Source: an uncultured Bacteroidota bacterium (GTDB lineage: Bacteria > Bacteroidota > Bacteroidia > 2-12-FULL-35-15). Taken from it: a stretch of DNA of 64,000 nt. The notes below the pieces were generated by a model. It was not told where the DNA came from, did no database searches, and saw nothing but the letters and a program-made list of their open reading frames with translations. The stretch spans positions 62,001 through 126,000 of the forward strand of contig CAIYIS010000045.1 of assembly GCA_903926385.1 (NCBI GenBank), written 5' to 3'. Made by a program: the position numbers and the translations under genes. Within the stretch, counting starts at the first letter, position 1, and each line of letters begins with the position of its first letter. This document shows, one piece after another, positions 17,121-25,324 of this stretch.

Positions 17121-17742
17121 ATTTTTGTGTCGAACTTAACTGATACCGGGAAGAGGAAGTGATGCAGGCCGGTTTTGTTTGTGTTTTCTTTTTTTGGAAG
17201 TTGCAAAATTGCATATTTTAAGTGAGAACTGAGGCGTTTTGTGGAAATAATTAAGTTGGGTGGAGGAAGGTGGAGGAAAAGTGAGTTTAAAGTTGGAAAG
17301 TTTAAAGTGGAGGAAAAGTGAGTTTAAAGTTTAATGTTAGAAAGTTTAAAGTGAAGGAATAGTGAGTTTAAAGTTTAAAGTTAGAAAGTTTAAAGTAGAG
17401 TGTTGTTTATTTGGATTTGGGTAGTAATTAAGGAAGATGTTTAGGAATGAAGATGGCTTTGCGAAATACGCCCTTCGACAGGCTCAGGGTGACGGGAGGA
17501 ATTTAGGAATGGGGGAGGTTGCCACAGATTCACAGATTGGGATTTTGGAAAATAGGAATTGTAAGAAGATGCGTTGTAAACGCATTTCTCAAGCGCCCTC
17601 GTTACAAACGAGGGCGAGTATAGCCTCTTGGGTAGCAGTGGTACTTCCATATTCTCGGTGGAGGTATGTGAGGGAGACTCCAGACAGAGATGTTCGGAGT
17701 TTTTTTGTTTTTATGGTTTGAATTTAAAAGATGCTAATTGAA
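17121..17742. other. Gene-free stretch with dispersed repeats
   Basis: The 622 bp hold direct repeats of GTTTAAAGTT(A/G)GAAAGTTTAAAG (17280-17400), including an exact GTTTAAAGTTAGAAAGTT at 17373-17390, a CCCTTCGACAGGCTCAGGG element near 17470, two adjacent hairpins (17569-17616), and ACTCC/GGAGT before a T-tract near 17700 that may end transcription. No gene seen. Confidence 0.75.
17569..17616. repeat. Pair of adjacent hairpins
   Basis: ATGCGTT-GTA-AACGCAT (17569-17585) is followed by the 10-bp stem CGCCCTCGTT-ACA-AACGAGGGCG (17594-17616). Both are perfect. They look like a dispersed intergenic element rather than a terminator, as no T-run follows. Confidence 0.7.
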
Positions 17743-18990
17743 CTAATCGAGTTTGAGGTCATCAATATCGGGCTCTCGTTTAAAGGTGTGCAGTTCGCCT
17801 TCCCATTTTGAAATGACGGTGGTAGCAACAGCATTTCCAACTACATTGGTGGCTGCACGGCCCATGTCGAGCACCTGGTCGATGCCGAGCAGTAATAATA
17901 ATCCGGCAGCAGGAATGTGAAAATAATCGAGCATACCTGCTATGACCACTAAGGAAGCACGAGGTATGCCGGCTATGCCCTTACTTGTTACTAATAAAAT
18001 GAGCAACATGGTTATTTGCTGGCTAACGGTCATGGGTACATTGTAGGCTTGAGCAATAAATACTGTGGCAAAGGTCATATACATCATGGAGCCATCGAGA
18101 TTAAATGAATAACCCAGGGGCAATACAAAACTTACGATACGATTGGAACAGCCAAATTTTTCGAGTGATTCGATGGTTTTGGGCATAGCTGCTTCGGAAC
18201 TGGCTGTGCTGAATGCGAGCAATACGGGCTCTTTGATGTGAGAGAGTAAACTGAAGAATTTTATTTTAAGTGAGGCACAGATTAAAAACAAGACTACAAA
18301 AACAAATAAGAGCAGACCGAGGTAAAATTCGGAGATGAGATAAATGTAACCGGTAAGTACTCCGATGCCTTGTTTGGCCACCACAGCAGCTATAGCACCA
18401 AACACACCGAGAGGAGCAAATGCCATAACATAATTGGTAACTTTAAACATGATGTGAGAAACGGATTCGAAAAATGAAATGACTACTTTTCCTCCTTTGC
18501 CAACTGATGCCGCGGCTACACCAAAGAATAAAGCGAAGATAACAATAGGAAGAATTTCGTTTTTGGCCATAGCATCGGCAATGCTGGCGGGTATGAGGTG
18601 TTCGATAAATGTTTTGGCATCGAAACCTTTTGCAGCATCTAAGCCTGTGGACTCGGCAGCAGCCGGCAATGTGATGAGCATGGTTTTGCCCGGTTCGAAA
18701 ATATTAACCAATACAAGGCCGAGCAATAAAGCTACAATGGCGGCAGAAGTAAAATAAAGCAGAGTTTTGATTCCTATACGCCCAACCGATTTAAAATCGC
18801 CAACCTTGGCAATACCAACAACCAGAACGGAAAAGACAAGGGGGGCAATGATCATTTTGATGAGACGCATAAAGATGTCGCTCAAGATATGAAGTCCTTG
18901 TGCATTGTCTTTCCAGAAATATCCGACAACAATACCGAGCACCATGCCCAGAAAAATCTGTATTATTAAACTCGGTTTTTTTAATTTCAT
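17743..18990 (-). CDS. Dicarboxylate/amino acid:cation symporter (SDF family)
   Basis: 415 residues, usual length for DctA/GltP. About eight membrane helices plus two re-entrant hairpins are expected. Family features are FMRLIKMIIAPLVFSVLV near residue 40, AFSTASSEAAMP (serine-rich first hairpin), NLDGSMMYM (the NMDGT-like sodium/substrate motif, with L and S substitutions) and DQVLDMGRAATNVVGNAVAT near the C-terminus, which supplies the conserved aspartate and asparagine. It imports glutamate, aspartate or C4-dicarboxylates with sodium or protons; the exact substrate is open. It follows the GT39-like gene by 67 bp on the same strand. Confidence 0.93.
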   Translation of the reverse strand: MKLKKPSLIIQIFLGMVLGIVVGYFWKDNAQGLHILSDIFMRLIKMIIAPLVFSVLVVGIAKVGDFKSVGRIGIKTLLYFTSAAIVALLLGLVLVNIFEPGKTMLITLPAAAESTGLDAAKGFDAKTFIEHLIPASIADAMAKNEILPIVIFALFFGVAAASVGKGGKVVISFFESVSHIMFKVTNYVMAFAPLGVFGAIAAVVAKQGIGVLTGYIYLISEFYLGLLLFVFVVLFLICASLKIKFFSLLSHIKEPVLLAFSTASSEAAMPKTIESLEKFGCSNRIVSFVLPLGYSFNLDGSMMYMTFATVFIAQAYNVPMTVSQQITMLLILLVTSKGIAGIPRASLVVIAGMLDYFHIPAAGLLLLLGIDQVLDMGRAATNVVGNAVATTVISKWEGELHTFKREPDIDDLKLD

Positions 18991-19057
18991 ACGTTTGGTT
19001 TTGCCTGTTCTTTCAATGTTTTATCGCCTAATATAAAGGGAGAATTGAGAGGGGCAA

Positions 19058-20764
19058 TTAATAATCTATTTGATACAATTCGCAGTTTTCGTCAGCACCA
19101 ATGGTTTTTACCAATTTTAATTTCTGAGGATACTGTTTGGTGATGGGATACAACATACGGTGAATATTGTTAATCACGTGTCCGTTGTTTTTCTTAGGGT
19201 TTTGACGGAGATTGGCGAGAATAATATACTTGACATTATTTTTTTTCCAACCCATCAGTACACTGTCGGCATTAGGGTTGTTGGGAGCGTCAAACTGCCC
19301 GACAAATTCTTTACCGTGTCCGTAAATAAAGCTCATAGCCGGTTTGCGCGAAAGCACACGAGAGCTGTCGGGTAAACTGTCGGCACAATATTGACTCATT
19401 TTTAAAAAGTTTTCCCAGTCGGGAGTGTAGCCATAAAACATATCGCCTGCCATATTTTTTTTGAGTGCTACTGCATTTTGTTTAGCGTTGATAGCCGATT
19501 TGCCAATGGAAACGAACAGCATAATAACAGAGAACAAAACAAAAATAAATTGAATAGAGGAGTTGCGTCTTGCAATTTCGTAAACTCCGTAAAACAATAC
19601 CAGAAAGATTAATGGCATAGCAATGATGATTAATCGGGACTGCATGTTGTTTTCCTGAACGCCAAAGAATACGCCTGCTACGAGCACAATTAGATAAATG
19701 CTGGAAAAGAAAATAAACTTGTTTCGTTTATAACTTATAAAGGTAAATATGCCCAGAATAATGGTGGACAGATAAGAGAGAGCTGGCAGAGGAGAGATGG
19801 TGTCGTTGTCGAGAATATTCAGATTGCTCAATAAACGAAGGTTTAAAATTCGGTACATGTGCCATGAAATGTAAGTGTTGAAGTTGGTGAAGAAGCGGTT
19901 TATCATTCCCGAAAAATCAACATGTGCGCCTTGAGGCTTATATAAATCCACACGTAACATCATTTCTAATTGATTGGTTTCGTTGCGTCCGAAAAGGGCT
20001 GTGGTTATGGCAAAATATAATAAACGGAAAACGGCAAATGCCACTATAGCATATAGCACCTGTTTGTAATTTTTATTTAAAACAAAATAAATAAGCACAC
20101 CTGCAATGGTTACAAATGCGATACTTTTGGAGATGGTGAGAATAACAAACATGAGTCCGAATAATAACCATTGCTTGTAATTTTGCTTAAATCCGTCTAC
20201 CAAACTGTCTTCACTTTTGATGTTGTCGATAATTTTGAAAGTGATGAATAAACAAATGGACTGAATGAAGAGAAAGAAGGTTTCGGTAAATGTTTGACTG
20301 GCGTAATACTGAATAAAATTATTAACCGAAATGAATGCCAGCAAAGCAAACAGCACCAAATAAGGAATGCGTTTGCGAAATGTTAAGTAGGTAACCCAAA
20401 CAAAACCTAACTGACAAAAAACGGAAACAAATTTTAAGGCGACTACATTTATTCCAAACATTTTTACAAACAATGAAAGGAAGACAGGATAGCCCGGCCC
20501 TTGAAAATAGGGGAACTTACCATCTTTTAAAAACGACCATGCACGTTCGATATAACTGGAATCGTCACCTCCGAGTGTAACTTTGGAATCGAATAATAAG
20601 AGTGAAAATAAAGTGGACAGGATAAGGAGGCCGTAAAACACTTTCTTATCGCGAGCTTCGAGCCATTCGTTTAATCTGTCGAGCAGCCCAAGTTTGCTGT
20701 GAGCGTGAGTTGTTTTTTTTGCTGGTTGTTGAGGTTTGTGTTGTTGTTGTACTTTTTTTGACAT
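19058..20764 (-). CDS. GT39-like polytopic membrane glycosyltransferase
   Basis: 568 residues. A basic, glutamine-rich cytosolic N-terminus (residues 1-30) leads into about ten membrane helices. After the first helix the loop GGDDSSYIERAWSFLKDG carries an acidic pair, and GPGYPVFLSLFVKMFG follows; this is the layout of GT39/ArnT/PMT-type lipid-sugar transferases. The C-terminal portion (about 450-568) is soluble and presumably periplasmic, with no recognised domain. Such enzymes move a sugar from a polyprenyl carrier to lipid or protein. Acceptor unknown. It starts 13 bp after a small lipoprotein gene. Confidence 0.75.
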   Translation of the reverse strand: MSKKVQQQHKPQQPAKKTTHAHSKLGLLDRLNEWLEARDKKVFYGLLILSTLFSLLLFDSKVTLGGDDSSYIERAWSFLKDGKFPYFQGPGYPVFLSLFVKMFGINVVALKFVSVFCQLGFVWVTYLTFRKRIPYLVLFALLAFISVNNFIQYYASQTFTETFFLFIQSICLFITFKIIDNIKSEDSLVDGFKQNYKQWLLFGLMFVILTISKSIAFVTIAGVLIYFVLNKNYKQVLYAIVAFAVFRLLYFAITTALFGRNETNQLEMMLRVDLYKPQGAHVDFSGMINRFFTNFNTYISWHMYRILNLRLLSNLNILDNDTISPLPALSYLSTIILGIFTFISYKRNKFIFFSSIYLIVLVAGVFFGVQENNMQSRLIIIAMPLIFLVLFYGVYEIARRNSSIQFIFVLFSVIMLFVSIGKSAINAKQNAVALKKNMAGDMFYGYTPDWENFLKMSQYCADSLPDSSRVLSRKPAMSFIYGHGKEFVGQFDAPNNPNADSVLMGWKKNNVKYIILANLRQNPKKNNGHVINNIHRMLYPITKQYPQKLKLVKTIGADENCELYQIDY

Positions 20765-20777
20765 AATTAAATCCGGT

Positions 20778-21173
20778 TTACTTATTGGTAATATAAATAT
20801 CAGCTATGAGGCTTTTGCCATCTTCTTCAATAACGGTGTATGTTTCGGTGGTAGTTGCGTTAGTATGTTTTACTGCGTATTTTAAAACAATCATATTGAT
20901 TTCTTCTTTGGAGGCACGACTGCTGTCGATTAAGGTAGATGTTTCTGTTTTACCAATCAGGTCTATGAGTTGAGTGTATTTTTTTTCCTTTGCTTCTTTT
21001 GGTTCGCCTTCTTTAAAGTCGGTGGTACAAAGGTTAGTCAGCTCATCAAAGTTTTTGTCGCCTAGTAATTTTATTGCCGATTCGGTAATTTTTATTGCTG
21101 TGTTCATATCCGGTCTTTCGCTTTTGCAAGCGGAAAACAAGGATACAACAAGAACGAGAAGAATTTTTTTCAT
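20778..21173 (-). CDS. Small lipoprotein of unknown function
   Basis: 131 residues. The signal peptide ends in a lipobox (VVSLFSAC, lipidated cysteine at about residue 16). The remaining sequence (ITESAIKLLGDKNFDELTNLC, later YTVIEEDGKSLIADIYI) alternates helix and strand and resembles NTF2/DUF3887-like lipoproteins, but I cannot assign a family with confidence. It lies between the Gre-like gene (35 bp) and the GT39-like gene (13 bp) and is probably cotranscribed with them. Confidence 0.7.
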   Translation of the reverse strand: MKKILLVLVVSLFSACKSERPDMNTAIKITESAIKLLGDKNFDELTNLCTTDFKEGEPKEAKEKKYTQLIDLIGKTETSTLIDSSRASKEEINMIVLKYAVKHTNATTTETYTVIEEDGKSLIADIYITNK

Positions 21174-21208
21174 AGCAGAATAATTTGATGAGACAAAACT
21201 AAAATAAA

Positions 21209-21658
21209 TTATTCAATACTTTCGATAAAATATTTTACTCCATTCAGTTCGGCAGTATCTGTTACTTTTTTCCCGATGAGGATGATACCTAAAGGGGAAT
21301 TAGGAGAAACAACAATAACATTCTGATGGTTGACAGTAACTCTTCCAAGGGCAATGCTTATGTAAATATATTGATTACCGGCTTTGAGTAAACAGCCTCT
21401 GGTTACTTTAGAGGTTTGTGTAACCTTTGCCAGAGCTTGCAGCGAAGCTTTTTGTTCGAGAGCTTCTGTAAGTTGTCGGGCAAGTTTTTCGTTTTCCAAT
21501 TGAGCCATTGCCCGGGAGGTTTCGTGTTTGTCGCCTGCTGAGCTTTTCGAATCGTTTTTCAACCCTTCGTTTACTTCTTCCATTGCAGCGTTAATTACCT
21601 CAATTTTAGAATTGACTAACTGTAAGCAATGTGAAAAAATTTCCTGTTTTAGTGCCAT
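21209..21658 (-). CDS. GreA/GreB C-terminal-like protein
   Basis: 149 residues. An N-terminal helical region (1-90, charged, likely coiled coil) leads to a C-terminal half ending VSPNSPLGIILIGKKVTDTAELNG. That matches the SPLGxALLGKKVGD segment of GreA/GreB C-terminal domains. Related Bacteroidota proteins are often labelled 3-oxoacyl-ACP synthase, for which nothing in the sequence gives support. It might contact RNA polymerase, but the N-terminus lacks the acidic tip motif of genuine Gre factors, so the role is uncertain. Confidence 0.65.
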   Translation of the reverse strand: MALKQEIFSHCLQLVNSKIEVINAAMEEVNEGLKNDSKSSAGDKHETSRAMAQLENEKLARQLTEALEQKASLQALAKVTQTSKVTRGCLLKAGNQYIYISIALGRVTVNHQNVIVVSPNSPLGIILIGKKVTDTAELNGVKYFIESIE

Positions 21659-21770
21659 TGTTTTTTTAACAAATATACACTGCTTAATTCATCATCACGG
21701 AAAAACGCGATGAATTAATTAACAATTTAAAATAATAAAAAGAGAGAAAAAAGGAAAACGGTTGGAAAGA

Positions 21771-22160
21771 CTATTTTTTGTTGCCTTTTTCGGCATAAGA
21801 TTTACTCAATAACTCGCCTTGATGATTTTGATCTTCCAAAGTCCAACTGTCGGTAACAGTGGTTTCGAGCCACAATCTACCAGACTTACGAAAAACCTGA
21901 ACCGATAAACCAAAGACATCATTGAAGTTTTTCTCCAAGCTGGCAACGGTCATTTGGGGAGTAACGGTAATGTGTCCACTTTTGTGAATAGTACGACAAT
22001 CGCTCAGTGTTTTACTGCTGAGTTCAAATGCCTTTTTAGAAGAAGCGCCTCCCTGTTTCTGAGATTTCGAATAAAATTCAATTTTCAGAAAAGGGAACAA
22101 ATTATTAAATTCCTCCTGAATGGCAAAAATCTTCCTTTTGTCATTAATGGTTATTTTCAT
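21771..22160 (-). CDS. Conserved Bacteroidota protein of unknown function
   Basis: 129 residues from the ATG at 22158-22160. Other in-frame ATGs at 22175, 22178 and 22184 lie at or before the transcription start implied by the -7 element at 22189-22196, so the shorter form (MKITINDKRKIFAIQEEFN) is preferred. The segment VQVFRKSGRLWLETTVTDSWTLEDQN is strongly conserved in similar proteins I know from this phylum, none with an established function. No signal peptide or membrane segment; probably cytosolic. Confidence 0.75.
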   Translation of the reverse strand: MKITINDKRKIFAIQEEFNNLFPFLKIEFYSKSQKQGGASSKKAFELSSKTLSDCRTIHKSGHITVTPQMTVASLEKNFNDVFGLSVQVFRKSGRLWLETTVTDSWTLEDQNHQGELLSKSYAEKGNKK

Positions 22161-22188
22161 ATTACCCGTTAGCATCATTAACACGCCA

Positions 22189-22215
22189 CAAAGGTAAATG
22201 ACTGTTGTTAGTCAA
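22189..22215 (-). promoter_or_regulatory. Promoter (TTG-N16-TACCTTTG) of the 129-residue gene
   Basis: -7 element on the minus strand at 22189-22196 and TTG at 22213-22215, spacing 16 bp, slightly short. It fixes the start of the downstream gene. Confidence 0.6.
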
Positions 22216-22240
22216 AATATGTTGAAAATCATACGAGAAG

Positions 22241-22256
22241 CATGATTAAAATCATG
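22241..22256. promoter_or_regulatory. Palindrome CATGATTAAAATCATG between regulator and next gene
   Basis: A perfect 7-bp inverted repeat around AA, 6 bp past the stop codon of the response regulator and 26 bp before the -33 element of the next gene. It could be an operator or an end-of-transcript hairpin. Confidence 0.4.
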
Positions 22257-22262
22257 TTTTGT

Positions 22263-23321
22263 CTAATTCTTCATGTTAGCAAGCTTTTCGTAGTTGAGAA
22301 GAGTAATATTTTTTTTGTCAATATTAATAATTCCTTCTTCTTTGAAGTCATGCAACGTGCGAATAGTATTTTCATAAGATGTTCCGGAAATGTTTGCAAT
22401 ATCCTCACGAGAGAGAGACATCGAAAACTGAGCTTCGTCTTCTGCTTTGTAACGGTCGGCCAGAGTAATTATAGCTTCTGCTACTCTTTTTCTTGAAGAA
22501 TTATATGCAAGACGAATCAATTGGTCTTCTTTTTCCTTGATATTATCTGAGAGCATTTTGATAAAACGTTTCGAAACTTCAGAATTTGAATAAATGATAG
22601 AGAAGAATTCTTCTTTAGGAATAATACAAACGGTACTATTATCTAATGCTTCTGCCGACTCGAAGTGTTTTTTATCTTCCATCAAAGCAAGATATCCAAA
22701 GAAATCACCTTCCTTATAAAGACCAGTAATAAAATCTTTAGCCTCTGAATTTGTTTTGTAAGTTTTTACTTTTCCTGAAACCACAAAGGAAACACCTTTA
22801 GGGTAACTTCCTTCTTTGTAAATTAAGTCGCCTTTTTTCAGTTCGCGAAGTTTTTTGTGCTCCGAAAGTTGTTTTAACGGTTCGATACCATTAACTGAAG
22901 TCATGAAGTCGTTTAACCCTTCGAGTGTTCTGGAAAACTCCTGTTTACCTAATTCAACTTTTCTGAAACGAGTATTAATGGCTTTGAATAATTCTTTATC
23001 GTCAAATGGTTTGGTTAGATAATCATCTGCTCCCATCTCCATTCCTTTGCGTAAGTCACTTCTGTCTGCTTTTGCAGTAACAAAAATGAAAGGGATAGAC
23101 GCTGTTTCAGGATTTTTAGATAAGATAGAAAGCACTTCATACCCATCGAGTACCGGCATCATGATGTCGCAAATAATCAAATCAGGTTTTTCTTTTTGTG
23201 CTTTTTCCACACCAATTTTACCGTTTTCGGCAGTTATCACTGTGTAGTTTTCGAGTTCGAGGATTTCCGCAGTATTTTCGCGCATCCCTTTGTTGTCTTC
23301 TATTAATAAAATAGTCTTCAT
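22263..23321 (-). CDS. Response regulator: receiver + cNMP-binding + CRP-type HTH
   Basis: 352 residues in three parts. The receiver domain (1-120) has the acidic pocket E8/D9, phospho-acceptor D52 (IICDIMMP), a threonine in FVTA and the lysine in TKPF. A cyclic-nucleotide-binding-type beta-roll follows (about 150-265: LKKGDLIYKEG, GDFFGYLALM). The C-terminal winged helix is CRP-like (LSREDIANISGTSYENTIRTL). Its ligand pocket is not obviously cAMP-type. The gene overlaps the kinase upstream by four bases, so the two form one two-component system. The arrangement fuses what FixJ and FixK do separately in rhizobia; targets unknown. Confidence 0.93.
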   Translation of the reverse strand: MKTILLIEDNKGMRENTAEILELENYTVITAENGKIGVEKAQKEKPDLIICDIMMPVLDGYEVLSILSKNPETASIPFIFVTAKADRSDLRKGMEMGADDYLTKPFDDKELFKAINTRFRKVELGKQEFSRTLEGLNDFMTSVNGIEPLKQLSEHKKLRELKKGDLIYKEGSYPKGVSFVVSGKVKTYKTNSEAKDFITGLYKEGDFFGYLALMEDKKHFESAEALDNSTVCIIPKEEFFSIIYSNSEVSKRFIKMLSDNIKEKEDQLIRLAYNSSRKRVAEAIITLADRYKAEDEAQFSMSLSREDIANISGTSYENTIRTLHDFKEEGIINIDKKNITLLNYEKLANMKN

Positions 23322-24499
23322 TGTGGTATAGTTATATTAAATTTGGTTCCTATATTTTCTGTACTTTCAAATCCTATTGTTCCGTTCATCAGCTGAACAT
23401 AATTGGCTACAATATTTAAACCTAAGCCAGTCCCCTGAATGTGTGTTGCATTGTTTCCTCTAAAAAAGCGTTCGAACAAATGCTCCTGATCTTCTTTTGA
23501 AATACCAATTCCTTTATCTTCTACCGAAATTTTGATGGAAGCAGGAGTAACATCTGTGGTAATGCAGATGGACTTATCTTCGGGTGAAAATTTAATTGCA
23601 TTAGAAATAAGATTGAAAAAAATATTCATCAAAAATTTCTTATCCAAATAAACTTTAGTTCCGCCCTTATGTGTGTAATCAAAGTTTTGTCCTGGTTTGG
23701 TCAAAGGTTTCATTTCTGAAATGATACCATTGATGTATTCTATAATATCAAACTCTTCTGAAACCTTTTCGACCTTACCTTCTTCGAGTTTACTTACCGA
23801 AAGGAAGTCGTTTAAAATATCTGTAAGGTTATGAATGGAGGCTTTGATTTTATTAATATGGTTGTTTTGTTTTTCTTTGTCGTTCCTGTCGCCATAAGAT
23901 TTTACTAAAGAAAGAGAAGACATAATGGTGGCTAACGGAGTTCGAAACTCATGAGATGCCATTGAAACGAAACGTGATTTTAATTCGTTGAGCTCTTTTT
24001 CTTTTTCAAGTGCTTGTTTCAAATCATTTTTAGTTTGCTCGAGTTCACCAATGGCTTCCTCCAGAATCATGGTTCGTTTACCAACTTGTTTCTCTAGTTC
24101 TTCAGAGTAGTTTTTAATTTTCTCTAAAGCCTGTTTTCTTAATGTGATGTCAATAATAAAGGCAATAACAAAGTTTCCTTTTGGACTGGAATAAGGGCTT
24201 AGGCTAATCTCAACTGGAATTTCAGTTTTATCTTTTCTTAACCCGAAAAGTTCCAATCCTGCCCCCATCGAACGTGAATGAGGGTTGTGATTAAATGCTT
24301 CTCTCTTCTGCTTATGATGGTGCAGGTAACTATGTGGCACAAGAATTTCAATCTTATGACCTATGAGTTCTCCTTTTTCGTAACCGAATAGCCTTTCACA
24401 ACTAGGATTAATATTAACTATCTCCCCTTTTTCGTTGGTGATCAGGATACCTTCAGTAGCAAAAAGAAAAAGCGCATCAATACCTTCTTTACTTTCCAT
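23318..24499 (-). CDS. PAS-domain sensor histidine kinase
   Basis: 393 residues from the ATG at 24497-24499. A GTG at 24523 would add eight residues but lies upstream of the transcription start implied by the -7 element at 24526-24533. No membrane segment, so it senses an internal signal. Layout: PAS domain (about 10-125), coiled coil (130-175), HisKA with SMASHEFRTPLA (His about 183) and HATPase with FFNLISNAIKFSP, DKGIGIS and GTGLGLNI. The PAS domain has a histidine four residues after a tyrosine (SYLHHH) at the place of the FixL proximal heme ligand, but the FixL regulatory arginine is replaced. Partner: the receiver-CRP regulator that overlaps its 3' end. Confidence 0.93.
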   Translation of the reverse strand: MESKEGIDALFLFATEGILITNEKGEIVNINPSCERLFGYEKGELIGHKIEILVPHSYLHHHKQKREAFNHNPHSRSMGAGLELFGLRKDKTEIPVEISLSPYSSPKGNFVIAFIIDITLRKQALEKIKNYSEELEKQVGKRTMILEEAIGELEQTKNDLKQALEKEKELNELKSRFVSMASHEFRTPLATIMSSLSLVKSYGDRNDKEKQNNHINKIKASIHNLTDILNDFLSVSKLEEGKVEKVSEEFDIIEYINGIISEMKPLTKPGQNFDYTHKGGTKVYLDKKFLMNIFFNLISNAIKFSPEDKSICITTDVTPASIKISVEDKGIGISKEDQEHLFERFFRGNNATHIQGTGLGLNIVANYVQLMNGTIGFESTENIGTKFNITIPQ

Positions 24500-24525
24500 C
24501 TTATTTTTTTCTATTTTTTCCACTG

Positions 24526-24533
24526 CAAAGGTA
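24526..24533 (-). promoter_or_regulatory. -7 promoter element (TACCTTTG) for the kinase operon
   Basis: Minus-strand TAnnTTTG 27 bp before the ATG at 24499. The divergent TerB gene has an identical element on the other strand. Confidence 0.55.
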
Positions 24534-24578
24534 TAAAAATTTGGGTGTCGAATATACGGAGTATGGAAATGTGGAAAA

Positions 24579-24594
24579 TATGATAGATATCATA
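24579..24594. promoter_or_regulatory. Inverted repeat TATGATA-GA-TATCATA between divergent promoters
   Basis: A 7-bp perfect inverted repeat midway between the -7 elements of the kinase operon and the TerB gene. Size and symmetry fit a dimeric helix-turn-helix protein; autoregulation by the receiver-CRP protein is a hypothesis. Confidence 0.45.
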
Positions 24595-24629
24595 CTGTGA
24601 TTCCGCTTTATTTCAGTGAAAAAAAAGTT

Positions 24630-24637
24630 TACCTTTG
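24630..24637 (+). promoter_or_regulatory. -7 promoter element (TACCTTTG) for the TerB-like gene
   Basis: TAnnTTTG match 35 bp before the ATG at 24673. Confidence 0.5.
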
Positions 24638-24672
24638 AACGGACAATAAATCATAAAAATTCTTAAAAAGTT

Positions 24673-25074
24673 ATGGGGCCTATACAAAGTTTACATTTAG
24701 CCATCGGAGAACTTGCATACGCAGTTGCTATGGCAGACGGGAAAGTACAGGATGAAGAACGCAGAAAGTTTCATTCTATAATTGAATCAGAACTTGGTGG
24801 TAAAGGAGATGATTTTGATGTTTCTGACATTATATTTCAGGTGATTGATAAGCGACCTTTGGATGCTGAAACAACATACAACTGGGCTATGAAGGAAATA
24901 CGGTTGAACAGCCATTATATGAGCCCGGAGCTAAAATCAACTTTTATACGAGTGATGGAGTTAATGGCTAAATCATACCCTCCTGTTACCGGAGAAGAGA
25001 ATAAATTAATTGAGCGGTTTAAAAAAGATATTGAACCTCTAAATGGAGACCCCGTATTTTATTCATCCAAATAA
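24673..25074 (+). CDS. TerB/DjlA-like helical protein
   Basis: 133 residues, all helical. The N-terminal half (GELAYAVAMADGKVQDEERRKF) has the ADGxVxxxE pattern of TerB-like domains, where acidic residues may bind metal. Such domains occur in tellurite-resistance operons but also alone as housekeeping proteins; no other ter gene is present, so tellurite resistance should not be inferred. Divergent from the PAS-kinase operon; the S4 gene follows by 34 bp. Confidence 0.8.
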   Translation: MGPIQSLHLAIGELAYAVAMADGKVQDEERRKFHSIIESELGGKGDDFDVSDIIFQVIDKRPLDAETTYNWAMKEIRLNSHYMSPELKSTFIRVMELMAKSYPPVTGEENKLIERFKKDIEPLNGDPVFYSSK

Positions 25075-25108
25075 ATTAACCTGATTTTAAGAATAACCAC
25101 AGCTGAGT

Positions 25109-25324
25109 ATGTCGTTAAGTACATTTAAAATAAAAGAAGAATTCATTCATCTAAATCAACTACTCAAGGCCTTGGGTTGGGTGGACAATGGGGGGGATGC
25201 CAATACGGCTATTATTAATAATGAAGTACAAGTGAACGGAAAAACAGAAACCCGTAAACGAAATAAAATCCGCGCGGGAGACTGTGTTGAGTTCAATAAA
25301 CAAAAGGTAGTAGTGGAGAATTAG
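25109..25324 (+). CDS. S4-domain RNA-binding protein, YbcJ type
   Basis: 71 residues consisting of one S4 domain: IKEEFIHLNQLLKALGWVDNGGDAN, then VQVNGKTETRKRNKIRAGDCVEF. This is the YbcJ/YaaA-type small S4 protein, thought to bind structured RNA; cellular role not established. It follows the TerB-like gene and its last four bases overlap the convergent NTF2-like gene. Confidence 0.85.
   Translation: MSLSTFKIKEEFIHLNQLLKALGWVDNGGDANTAIINNEVQVNGKTETRKRNKIRAGDCVEFNKQKVVVEN

Noticed and set aside
21209-21658. 3-oxoacyl-ACP synthase
   Set aside because: This label is common for the family, but the protein is only 149 residues, has no Cys-His-His active site and ends with a Gre-like segment.
24500-24523. 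GTG start of the PAS kinase at 24523
   Set aside because: It lies at or before the transcription start implied by the -7 element at 24526-24533; the ATG at 24499 fits better.
24673-25074. Tellurite resistance locus
   Set aside because: Only a TerB-like domain; no other ter genes nearby.
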